Of a DNA stretch of 64,000 nt, positions 34,130-44,256 are shown one piece after another (the stretch's first letter is position 1; every line of letters starts with the position of its first letter). The position numbers and the translations under genes were made by a program. The notes under the pieces were generated by a model. It ran no database searches, was not told where the DNA came from, and saw only the letters and a program-made list of their open reading frames with translations. Source of the stretch: Alligator mississippiensis (Eukaryota; Chordata; Crocodylia; Alligatoridae); contig NC_081830.1 in assembly GCF_030867095.1 (NCBI RefSeq), positions 36,129,832 to 36,193,831 of the forward strand. The letters run 5' to 3'.

Positions 34130-36000
34130 CCCTGGAGATTCCAGGGGGTACCCTTTTGATCAAATTAAAATTAAAGGTCGTGAGGTGGCAGGGTAGTTTT
34201 GAATGCATACCAGGACGGAGGTTACCATTTTCCAATGGAAACACCCGCCCCCTGAGTAGACTTCTGGTAGTACTAAAAAAAGGTAAGAAGTAAAGCAATT
34301 AAAAGCAGTAAAATCAAAAGTATGGTAAAATTCAAAAAGCAAAAAGTCCCCACAGTAGTAACTGCTACCCAACACCCGCTATAAATATTAGAAACCAATG
34401 TCCTAAGCTATTGTATTATAAATAAACCCTGCCAAAACGTAATGGCTCTAAAGAAAAAGTCCCCATGCCAAAAAGCAGGCCATGGGTCTGCTCAGAGTGG
34501 AATGTAGAAAACACCAAAAATGAAATACAAATTAAATTAAAAAAGGAAGCAAAGCCACGTTTCATGTATCCCTATCCCTTAACGCCCAAAGCTAAAAAAA
34601 AATGGTTCAAAAACTATTGCAGGCTAGACTGGTAAAGCCCACTATTTCCCAGTGAATGGCCCGTGTGAAAAGCTAGTAAAAAATAGCAAATGGTAATAAA
34701 TTATCAAAAAGTAAACAAAAAAAAACCCAAAAAAACTAAGCCCGGTGGTCAGCATCCTACCCAAAATGTGAAATGCAGCCCAAAAAGTGTGTGCTTCCCA
34801 TTTCACTGTAATTAACATCTCAAACTGTTTCTAAGCAATTCCAATGCAAAAAAGCAACCAAAATATATTCGCCTACATGTTTAAAAAAAAACAGTATCAG
34901 CCGTTGCGCCTGCCCCAAGGCTGGTGTAACTCACCGATATTAGCACATCAACAGGTACGTAAGGCACTCAAATCTCAGCCGCAGGTTCAAAGTTATGTAA
35001 ATGACATATTAATTTAAGCAAACACCTCCGAAAAATGTGCTACTACCTCCCACAAGGTACTACAAGCTTTAAAAGCAGCAGAGTTTCAAGTAAATCAAAA
35101 AAAGGTCCAATAAGTGCAGCACTCAGTAAAGTACCTTAATATGCAATTAAATACACAAAGCCTGGAAATCCTAAAGCAAACCAAAAAAGCATTAACCCAA
35201 CTTCCCCCACCCCACACCCAGAAAAAGCTACAGTCCGAATTGGAGTTAATGAAATGGTGTCAGGCGGCAGTACCCGACTTTGCGGCCCTGGCATGCCCCC
35301 TCTATCGATCACTAAAAGTAAAAAATGAACCGTGGGTGTGGGAAAAGGATAAAAAAGGACTTCGCCAAGAAATGCTACAAGCTATATTAAAAAGCCCTCC
35401 CTTATTCCCTCCAGACCCCAGCACTCCTAAGTATTTAAAAACAAAAGAGTTCAGAGAAACACCATCAGTGCAGTGCTGTACCAATGAAGTCCACAAGAAT
35501 AAGAAAAGTAAAAGTTGTTAAAAGCTTAAAGCCAGGCGCTATCCAGCACAGAAACTCACTATAAAACATTGCAACAAAAAATACTAGCAGTGGTTTTTAG
35601 GCTCAAAAAAAAAAAACAAAAAGTAAAAAATGCCCCTTTAAAAATTCAAGCACGGCCTGAGATTTTCATAGATTTCATAGACTTTAGGGCTGGAAGGGAC
35701 CTCGGAAGATCATCGAGTCCAGACCCCATTTTGACTGCCTTAAAAAAAGGCCCGCCCATGGGATCTCCTCACCAAACTCAGTGGCTAAAATAAAGTTTGC
35801 AGCTGGCCGGGTACCCACATTAAAAGACTAAAAGAATGTTAAAAAACCCTGTACTCTCGTGGTTAAAAACCCCTATAAAAAAAAAGGCCATAAGCCCCAT
35901 AACCTGTGCCGACAGTTTTAACCCTGCTGACCCTCACACTTTATTTACTAACAAAGCAGCAAACAGTCCAACGGCAACTTAAACTTAGTTCTGCCCCTTC
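34130..36000 (+). pseudogene. ERV-B pro-pol remnant (RT, RNase H), edited
   Basis: The RT is recognised by a start-of-RT block at 34560-34670, by the catalytic region at 34994-35005, which reads YVND where retroviruses carry Asp-Asp, and by the connection domain CQAAVPDFAALACPLYRSLK (about 35258-35317). In-frame TAA codons stand at 35015-35017 and 35111-35113, at least the second where relatives have Trp. In the RNase H, codons 35950-35955 are AAC AAA where the family has the catalytic Asp followed by Gly. All these changes are G to A in GA or GG context. The segment 35114-35521 keeps many GG/GA pairs and an open frame. Overall a betaretrovirus-like pol, inactive. Confidence 0.7.
35665..35735 (-). 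repeat. CR1 3'-end fragment inserted in ERV-B
   Basis: 'catagactttagggctggaa' followed by 'gggacctcggaagatcatcg' is the reverse complement of a CR1 3' end. It keeps GG and GA pairs that the surrounding proviral sequence has lost, so it arrived after the alteration. Confidence 0.8.
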
Positions 36001-37155
36001 TCAAAAAAATGTTAAAAAGGCAAAGTAAAAGAAAGCACCCAGCTAGCTAAACTATTACAAGCCTTGCAAACACGTAAGGAAAAGTAAAAAAATCAGCCCT
36101 TTCACCCAAATAATAAGTCGGCCGCCAAGGTTTCAATAAAATAAAAAGGTGAAGTCAGATCTAAAGCAAGAAAACCAAAGCCGCTCCCTCCAACCTCCGT
36201 TAGAGGTCAAAATAAAGTTTACCTCCCAGCCCAAACAAAAAAAACAGCAAAAAGGCTTAGTCCTAACATAAAAACAAAAAAACACAGTGTTAATAAAAGC
36301 CCCCACCAACAAATATTAAATTCCTGCTAATCAAACAGCTGTTTTTCAAAAAACACCATAAAAGCTAAAGTACTGTTGCTAATAAAACTAATGTAAACTA
36401 GTAATGCCATTTTCTACCCTGGCTATTAAAAATCAACCATCCAAGTGTAACCACTAAAAGCTACATAGCCCAATATTTCCTGCCCCGCCATGGCTCACCA
36501 AGAATACATGTCTAAAGTGCTCCTACTTCGCGCCTAAAATTCCAGTAATCTCCAAAGCTGGCAACTAGCGAATACCCATAGCCTGTATAAAGCGCACTGG
36601 TGTGCATAAATCAACACCACAAAGGCAAAAAAAACGCAGCTGTAAAAAGCCACCCACCTGTATCAAACATGTATCAAACCCTAAAAAAAATTACATTCCA
36701 CTACAAAGTAACTGTGGCCCTGGGCACCAATTAGTCTTTCTTAACCCACAATAATAAATACATCACAAAAATCAAGAAATTTCGGCCCATTAAGGTAAAA
36801 GGCGCACATAACCACGCAAAAAGCACTTACAAGCATACCGTGTGCAATAAACTCCAAATAAACTTTGTACTAATGTTCTCCAATATCACAAAATCAATAA
36901 CTAATTGTAAACCCAAAAGACATCCCATCCCTACAAAGGTATGGGAGGCTTTGTATAAAAGCAGGCCAAAAACCCCCTGCTAAATGCAAGACAAAAGCAA
37001 AAGTTGCAAAACAAAAAAACTATCTCATTCTAAATTTCAGTACAACCCACCTATCCAAAAAAATTTCCCATGGTTATAAAAGCCAAAGTCCCAAAAACCT
37101 TTGTAGTGTTCCCTTCACTGTTCCTAAAAAAATTCATAATCCTACAGTAAAAAAT

Positions 37156-37195
37156 TAATGTCACCCGGGTACACCTGTGTACCCGGGTGACATTA
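37156..37195. repeat. Perfect 40-bp palindrome
   Basis: Two 19-base arms, TAATGTCACCCGGGTACAC and GTGTACCCGGGTGACATTA, are exactly complementary around the two bases CT. It retains four GG and one GA dinucleotide inside a region otherwise nearly free of them. Confidence 0.95.
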
Positions 37196-38384
37196 GGCAA
37201 ATAAGCAAGCCTATCCTGTCCGCTTAGCAAAAAAGTCCCAATATACATACAAAATTCCGCAAAAATGCAATAACTGTCCTAAGTTCCTTAAAAAGTGCTA
37301 AAGCAGCACTCAATCAAATAAATATAAAAGTTGCAAAAAACAAACTTGCTAAAATAAAACAACTCACCCAACAAACATTAAAAAGTCAAATAGTAACTCA
37401 CGCAAAATACCAAAAAAAAACATGTTAAAACCATAACAGTGGCAGTACAGCCACTCAAACAGTTGCATACCTTTATGCATTCTGTATTTTAAAAAATACA
37501 AAACCTAGCAAACAAAACAAATTCTGCCATATCTTATGTTACAATGCAAACCTTTGTATTACACCAATATAAAAAACAAGCACTTTAAATCAAGTCCAAA
37601 TGCCCAACAATCATATCCTATACAAAATAGTACCCAAAATGCAAGCCCCTTTTTGCAAGTTATTTCCTCTAAAATAAAAACACCCTTAAAAAAGCACATC
37701 CATGTAAAATCAGTAAAAATAAAAACCAAAACCTAACCTCTCTATAAGTATGTCCCAATCCCTATAATATTAACAAAAAAAATTAAATCCCCAAATCCCC
37801 TGCCAAATAAATAACTCAATCCAAAAAACTCTTAAACCCTAAAAAGTATCAACAATAAAAACAACATAATTAAATATATTAACATAAAAACTTCTTAATA
37901 AATCCCCGTTGTTTACACCAAAAAAGTGTAAAAAATTGTGTACTAAATAAAATCTTTAACCAGACTAGAGTAGTAGTTAACAACGCCATTAAATATCTAT
38001 GTATCACTTCAGTAACACCAGTTACTTAAAATAATAAAAATATCTCCCAAACCCCTATTAAAAATACCATTGTAATATAACTGCTATAAAAAGTAAAAAG
38101 CATATCTATACACAACCTACTTATTCCCAATCCTTAACCTTAGCAAAAACCTTCCCAATAAATTAAACAATAACATTAAGCCCTTCCTAAAAAACTGTGT
38201 ACCAGCAATTAAAAAATATTTAAAAATAATTAATAGCCATGCTAATGCTTTAAATAAAAAAGCAAGCAAGCAAGCTTGCATATAATATATCAAAAAAACC
38301 TCCTAAAAGTAACAACAAAATTAAAGTCAGTGTCCAAACACCATTAATACAATATCTTCCTAAAATATAGACCTACTTAAACAA

Positions 38385-38470
38385 AGTTAATGAGCTTTGT
38401 GTTACATCCAATAGTTATTGTTTTGCTGTGTGCTATTATTTTATGCTTTCTAATGTGTATGCTTACCTGT
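38385..38470 (+). pseudogene. ERV-B Env membrane anchor
   Basis: A frame ending in TAG near 38470 encodes a strongly hydrophobic run (VIVLLCAIILCFLMCML) followed by Thr, Cys and stop. This is the shape of a retroviral Env transmembrane anchor with short tail. Upstream (about 37300-37480) a heptad-like Gln/Lys-rich stretch could be the TM ectodomain, but stops and editing obscure it. Confidence 0.45.
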
Positions 38471-39289
38471 TAGGCCTAAAAGTTATATTAGCAAATAAAA
38501 AACCTAATAAATTACGTTAATAGTTATATAACCTTGTGAAATTTCAATCAGCATAAATACATGCAAATGCAACCAGTCAAAAAAAAATTGTAAAACTCGT
38601 CCCAAAAAAGCTTCTAAAAAAAGGCCAAGCTAACACTCCAAAAAAAAAGATCAGTTTCGTGAAACCTAAAGGCCACAAAATAATAACCTAATTCATCTGC
38701 TAACTTGCTAATATTAAAAAAGTACTGCTCTTGCATAACCTAACAGCTCTAAAAAAACCCCAAAATAACAGCTTTAAAAAAAACAAAACTGCAGCATGGC
38801 CCAAAGTAACCCTGCTTTGCAGCAAACAGCAAAGCTTTGCTCTAACACATAAAGAGTAATAAAGCTAAAAGCTATTGTGTAATTAAAAAATCCAAAAAAA
38901 TCCCCCCCCGACAAAAAAGAAGTATAAAAGTTATAAAAATTAAGCCCAAAGTAAAACTGCTTCAAAAAAAAACAAAGCTACAAACCCAATAAAAAAGTAG
39001 TCTCGCCACCCTGAATGCAGGGTGGAATTTCCAAAACCCATCAAGTAATAACACAAAACAAGGTAAAAAGTGCCTTTCCTCCAGTCCAAAGCGCTTGCAG
39101 CTTAAAAGTCCTTAGTATCAATTTAACGTATGCTAATTACTTCTTCCTTATTAAGTTAGCATGTACTATTACGTTTCTTTCTTCCAATAAAAAAGTTACA
39201 ATAATTGTTTTGCTTTAGCGTGTGACCTGTAAGTTACTCACCTTCCCTAAAAAAAAAAACCCTCACAGGACCCTACCTACCCATTCCTG

Positions 39290-39640
39290 CCCTGGCTCAT
39301 GTGGCACTACACCAGCCAGCTCCCTCCACCAGGCACATTTCAACAGGTGCCTGGGTTGAACCCACATGCTGGTGAAGAGCACCTTCAGCTTCCTCAAGGA
39401 ATGCTGGCACACCATCACTGCCCGCCTTGAGATCACTGAGGCCAGTATCCCCACGTCATCATCACAGCCTGTGTGCTTCATAACACATCTGTGAGGCTTA
39501 GAGGGAGCTGTTCCATGAGGCATTGGCAGAGGAGGTGCAGCAGGAGGAGGATGCCTGGCAGTGGGAGAGCCAGGTGCAATGGTAATGACAGCAGCGCCCT
39601 CCCCCTACCTCATTCCGAGTCCCCAAGTGAGCCTCACACC
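39290..39640 (+). pseudogene. Harbinger-type transposase C-terminus
   Basis: The plus strand reads VKSTFSFLKECWHTITARLE. After a one-base frameshift comes VIITACVLHN, corresponding to the conserved C-terminal blocks of PIF/Harbinger DDE transposases (an Arg/Lys-rich FGRLK-like block, then the A-C-x-L-H-N block). The rest of the transposase is not found upstream, where ERV-B begins, so the element is truncated. Confidence 0.6.
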
Positions 39641-39886
39641 CAACAATGAGAGCCAGAGCACTATGCGTGAGAGGCACTGGCAGACCACTTCTCCTGAACC
39701 CTATGATGTAGGGCACCTGGCTGGCCAGTGATGGATCCCAGGTCCACTGCGCACCCCCAGCCCCATACTCACTGTAGACAATTTTCAGCAAAAGTCTTTA
39801 TTCTCCTCCGCAAACACAGACTCAGTCCCACCCTCCCTCCCCAACAACAGACCCTGTCCCACCCTCCCTCCCCAACATAGACCCCA

Positions 39887-40468
39887 CTACCAACCCCACC
39901 ACGCACCATCAGTAAAGCATCCTTTTCCCCATGCAAACTTTGTACATTGTGCTCTGTGTGCCCTCCCGCAGTGGAGGACAGTGAGGCAGAGGCACCTACA
40001 GGGCAGATCATGGAGACAGGCACCCAGCACCCCAGCCTCTGGCCACACTATCAGAGATGTGGACCCTGTGGCAAGGCTAGTAGGTGGGGGGCTCACCTGC
40101 TGGTGCCAGTGGTCACTGCTCTGCCTGCAGGTCCCTCCTCCAGCAGGTGGCCACTCAAGCCCACTGGGGTGCTTAATGCTGGGTGGTGGGCAGCAGTCAG
40201 GGGGCAGGCAGGGCCATGGCCAGGGGCTGGGCAGTGGATGGCATGAAAGTGACTTCCAGAGGTCCTCTTCCATGGCCTCCACTGCCCTGGCCATCATAAC
40301 AGCCTGCCACTCCTGGGCCTCTAACATCCTTTTGAGCCAGAATGCCTGGTCCTCCCAGTCCCTCTCCCACTTGTGCAAAATATCCTCAGCATGCCAGGCC
40401 CACTCCTTTGTCAGCTGCTCTTTTGCCATGGTGACCAGCCAGTCGAGTAGCAGGGTCCTGTCTTGCAT
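39887..40468 (-). pseudogene. ORF with charged coiled segment, Harbinger Myb-protein-like
   Basis: A 193-codon frame begins with an acidic/basic helical segment (LTKEWAWHAEDILHKWERDW, then EDQAFWLKRMLEAQE). It degenerates into Pro/Cys-rich text after about residue 75. The helical segment resembles the C-terminal part of Myb/SANT-like proteins carried by Harbinger elements. Its convergent position next to the transposase end fits their two-gene layout. The DNA-binding Myb part is not visible. Assignment is tentative. Confidence 0.4.
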
Positions 40469-41800
40469 CTCCTGCTGTCAGAGGTGGCACATATGGAGAG
40501 CCCCAACCAAGGGTGTCAGCAAACCTGAAGGTGCATCCCCACCAGCAGGTAGTGCCTCTCTCCTGCATGCAGCTGCTGGACCGGCAGAGCCAGGAGAAAG
40601 AGGATGTTTGTGAGAGTTTGTCACATTTAAGAGAGAAAATTGTACTATACCAGGGGGCTGTGCACTGCCTGGCCTCAGATCAGGGGTTGTGCATGCACTG
40701 GTGCCCAGCGATCAGGATAAATTGGCCAACCAGGTACTGCCACAGGCAGCTGTTGGCCAAGCCATCCATTCCTACTCCCTCCACAGGAGCAGGTGGCTCA
40801 CTTGGTGCTTGCTGCAGGCAGCCTGCTTTCCCTACCCACTTGCCAGGTTGGGCCAGGACTGGCTCCAGGCAGCACCTACCATAGCTGCTCCAGCCCCTTT
40901 CCCCACCTTCTCCTGCAGGCCTGGAAGTCTCCTCCTGTGACACCAGGCCCGTGCCAGCTAGACTTGGGGGCCAATGGACTCCCACCCAACTGGGACACAA
41001 AGCTGGTGATGCCCCTGCCCTCCCCCACAGTAGGCCTCTCCAGAGATGTGGCCTTGGGCAGGGCCCCTCTGTGCATGGCCTGTGCCCCAACCATGCCCCT
41101 GGTGACAGTCTCCTGGTGCACCACAATTCTGTTTGAGCATACTGAGGAGGGTCCAACCCACTACGACCTGCTTCTGTTGATCACCATGGTGCCCAAGATG
41201 TGCCTGAGAACCTGGCACAGGACCCCATGCTTTGATGGTGCCCCAGGCCACCACATGGAGGGATACCTCTGCCTATACTATTTGTCCCTGTCCCCCGTGA
41301 TTGAGGACAAGATCACTCACAGGCAGATGAGTTTCTCCACATGTGAGTCCTCTGACTGCCTAGCTGGGAGGACTCTGGCTGCTCCGTAAAGTTCTGCACT
41401 GCCTCCTGCCTCCCTGTGTGCTGTGGGGGGCAACTCCAGGGGCCACTGGGGTCTGTGAGGCTGCTGTGGCCAGCATGGAGCCACCACTGTGGAACCCAGT
41501 GGCCAGAGGCAAACAGCAGTTGGCACAGGCCCCAGGGTCATGGCAGAGTTTTAAAGCCCAGGCTAGGGCAGGCAAAGAGCCACCCCAGCATCAAGGCTGG
41601 AGAAACTTGGAGCCCCATGCCCCTGGGGCAAGCAAAGGGTGGCCTCCTGGTGGGGGGACTGATTGGGAGCAAATTTGCTCCCAGTCAGCCTCTACACATA
41701 GGCTACTGCGCAGCAACTACTGAGCAGTTAATTTACCACCTGCATTTGCAAATAGCTGCAAAAATTTCCAAACAGCTGCAGCTTGCTTTTCTCTTGTATT
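40469..41800. other. GC-rich sequence, probably rest of Harbinger element
   Basis: Several overlapping open frames on both strands, up to 198 codons at 40793-41389, without recognisable domains. High GC explains their length. No terminal repeats were identified. Confidence 0.4.
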
Positions 41801-41871
41801 TTACAGGTGTCTGGTGGAAAAAGCGGATGTAGCCTTTGTCAGGCACACAACTGCTGCAGAGAGCACTGGGG

Positions 41872-43551
41872 GTATGTGATTATTTCACCTTGATTTTAGA
41901 GTCCATCAGAGGTTTGAAACTGCAGCCAGGAAACAGACAGGCTGGCTGCAGAGGATGCAGAGGATGAGGAGCTGGGTCTGTCAGCAGTCACAGCAAATTA
42001 AAACAGAGGAAGTCTTTGTAATATTGGTACAAATGTTGAGCAGGTTGCTTAGGAAGAATAGTTTTATATTTGTAACAGTATTGCTTCATCTTATTTCATT
42101 ATTATTGTGCTCTGTGGGCCCAGTCCAAAGCCAACTGAAGTCAGCAGGAGTCTTTCCAGCTCCTGTTACAGAGTTTGTTAGGAAAAAATCCAGACTGGTC
42201 CCTTCAGCATATCTAGTTTTCGCTTCATCGTTTTTGAAAATCAAATGTCTGGTCTCAGGAGGGTGATTCAAAGAATGGTGTTTGGCACTTTGGGTCACTG
42301 TGCAGTCAGTGGGGCTTATGCACCTCTGAAGGGTGAATCAAAGGTCCAGATGATGAGTAAGGTCTGGATGATGGCCTGCCGAGAGAACAGCCAGTAGGGA
42401 GCACAGAGCATCTGATGGTGAGTGGAAGTTCCACATTCCATTTAGACCATGCTAAATCTGTGGAAGGTTATGTGGTGTTAAAGTTGGAGCATGCTACGGA
42501 CAGTCACATGTTAAGTAGTCCCGAATACCATTTCTTGCCTACCCAGCTCTGACTTGCCACTAGAGGGCTGGTGAGCACGGAGGGGGCTGGGAGCCAGGGT
42601 ACCTGTGCTGTAGCCCTGCTGGGAGTGGGGAAGGAAGCACTGGGGGTAATCCATCCTGGGATGATGGGGCTGCATATTGCTCATTTTATCTCTGTGGAGC
42701 AGATTGAAGTTACCCTAACTAACTGACATGAATCAGGTAGCACAGCCCAGAGTTAGCCCTTGTCTGAAGTAACTTTGAGATGCTCAGAACACGAGTTAAA
42801 GAGCTTTAATGTGTAGATGCTTGCAATTTAAGTGCCCTTAGTATGGCCTAAGTGTAATGTGTAACTTCACCCTGAACTCCTACCCCTCTCAGCACCTTAG
42901 GCACCTTATTCAGAGCCACACATTTGGATCCTTCATCCCCTCAGATCTGGAAGAATGTGGTCCTGTCCTGAGAGAGGAAGCCTAGCTGAGCAGAGCCCAC
43001 TCTTGTGGTTTGAGCCACGCACATTTGTCATGGAGTCAGAAGGAGAGCAAGCAAGAGCCAGGCTGACTGACATTTCTCATAGAAGGACTTTTGAAAGAAG
43101 CTGACTCAACTCTTGTCTCCTCATCGTTGGGATAGTCATTTGTGGGGTGGGGGAATGACTCTTGGGTTCTAAGCCCTGTTTCCAGGATTGCTTCTATATT
43201 AGACAGTCATTAGCAGTAGTGTAACTAAGGATGGGAGGGAGCAGGGCACCAGTCCCAGGCACTGGTCTAAGTGGATGCACAAAAATAGCAGTCATGGTCT
43301 CTGCTGGTCTGGTTGCTGCAGCTGTGCACTACTGCCACCCAGGGCACAAAACTGCCCAAGTATACCTCTGGCCATTTGATTAAAAAACCCCATATAATCT
43401 TGAAAGCAGGGCTTGGGACCTGACACTCCCCTTCTTTCTCTAGTCATGCTTTTGCTATACTTTGGTCTGAATTCAGTGCTGTGGATGTGTTCTGGGTATG
43501 TTCAGAGCATGAATAACAACACGGTCCCTTATCAAACCAATTCTTTTCAAG
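41872..43551 (+). other. Intron between transferrin-like exons
   Basis: Starts GTATGTG after the exon ending at 41871 and ends with the pyrimidine-rich acceptor TTCTTTTCAAG at 43541-43551. No gene or clear element inside. 'gtgtagatgc' near 42815 hints at a decayed Harbinger MITE. Confidence 0.55.
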
Positions 43552-44179
43552 GAAACAATAAAGCTGACTGGGCAAAAGATCTGACAGCAGACCAATTTGA
43601 GCTGCTGTGCCTTGATGGGACCTGGGCAAAGCCTGGAGAATATGCAGATTGTCATTTGGCAGAAGTTCCTACCCACGCTGTGATGACACGTCCTGATAAA
43701 ATAGAGCTCGTCCATCACATACTCCAAGAACAACAGGTCTGTGCTGTGGGTGGAGTGTATTCTATCGGTTTTTGTACCCTACATCTTAGTTTGTTACAGT
43801 GAACCAATTGCAGTCATGCATAAGTAACATAAATCATTAGACCCATTAGAAAAGCCACATACTGTTCAAATCCAGGCATGGGTAACTATATAGCTATTCT
43901 GCTTCTTGAAACAGGTTGTCCTGTACCTGCCTCTCAGGTTTAGGTATATTCATAGGAAGGATGTTGACTATAGTTTCTCTTTCAGGGATCATTTATGGTA
44001 GTGGAAGAGTGTTGTACAACATCACTCTCACACTACTGTAACATGCAACATACTGAAATCTTACAGTGGAAAATCCACAACCTAATCAGCTTCTTTTCTT
44101 CTGTTAACTGTGTGTCTACTACCCCTGATAATTTCTCTCAACCCTTCCCCTGTGCTGTGCTTCTCTTGCTGTGCTTGGC

Positions 44180-44255
44180 TTCTTGGAATCAGAGACCCGA
44201 TGAAGAATGTCTGCCATTTGAAAGCTTGCTTGATTTGATCCCAACTATGTAGTTT
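44180..44255 (+). repeat. Penelope-like terminal fragment
   Basis: 'gacccgatgaagaatgtctg' followed by 'aaagcttgcttgat' and 'ccaactatgtag' matches the end of the Penelope-like family (compare 11435-11500). It abuts the 3' end of a CR1. Confidence 0.55.
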
Positions 44256-44256
44256 C

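Larger units (their letters stand above)
25670..39268 (+). mobile_element. ERV-B: degenerate, G-to-A altered provirus, split by ERV-A
   Basis: Pieces at 25670-26607 and 34092-39268 form one plus-strand provirus once ERV-A (26608-34091) is removed. In order I see: an unassigned coding-like stretch (25920-26372), a protease-like segment (about 34130-34260), RT (34440-35500), an RNase H catalytic region (35930-35960), a long heavily altered stretch with env-like text, and an Env-type membrane anchor (38385-38470). The last ~0.8 kb may be a 3' LTR with a TATA-like 'gtataaaag' near 38922. No 5' LTR is recognised on the left. G is almost only followed by C or T in the 3' half. Outer limits are estimates. 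Confidence 0.7.

Noticed and set aside
39001-39030. Hairpin (CCACCCTG/CAGGGTGG) as a transcription terminator
   Set aside because: This is a vertebrate proviral context; bacterial-type terminators do not apply. It is discussed only as an unedited hairpin.
40793-41389. 198-codon plus-strand frame next to the transferrin-like exons
   Set aside because: Not spliced in phase with the downstream exon, no transferrin similarity, overlapping frames on both strands; treated as transposon-derived GC-rich sequence.
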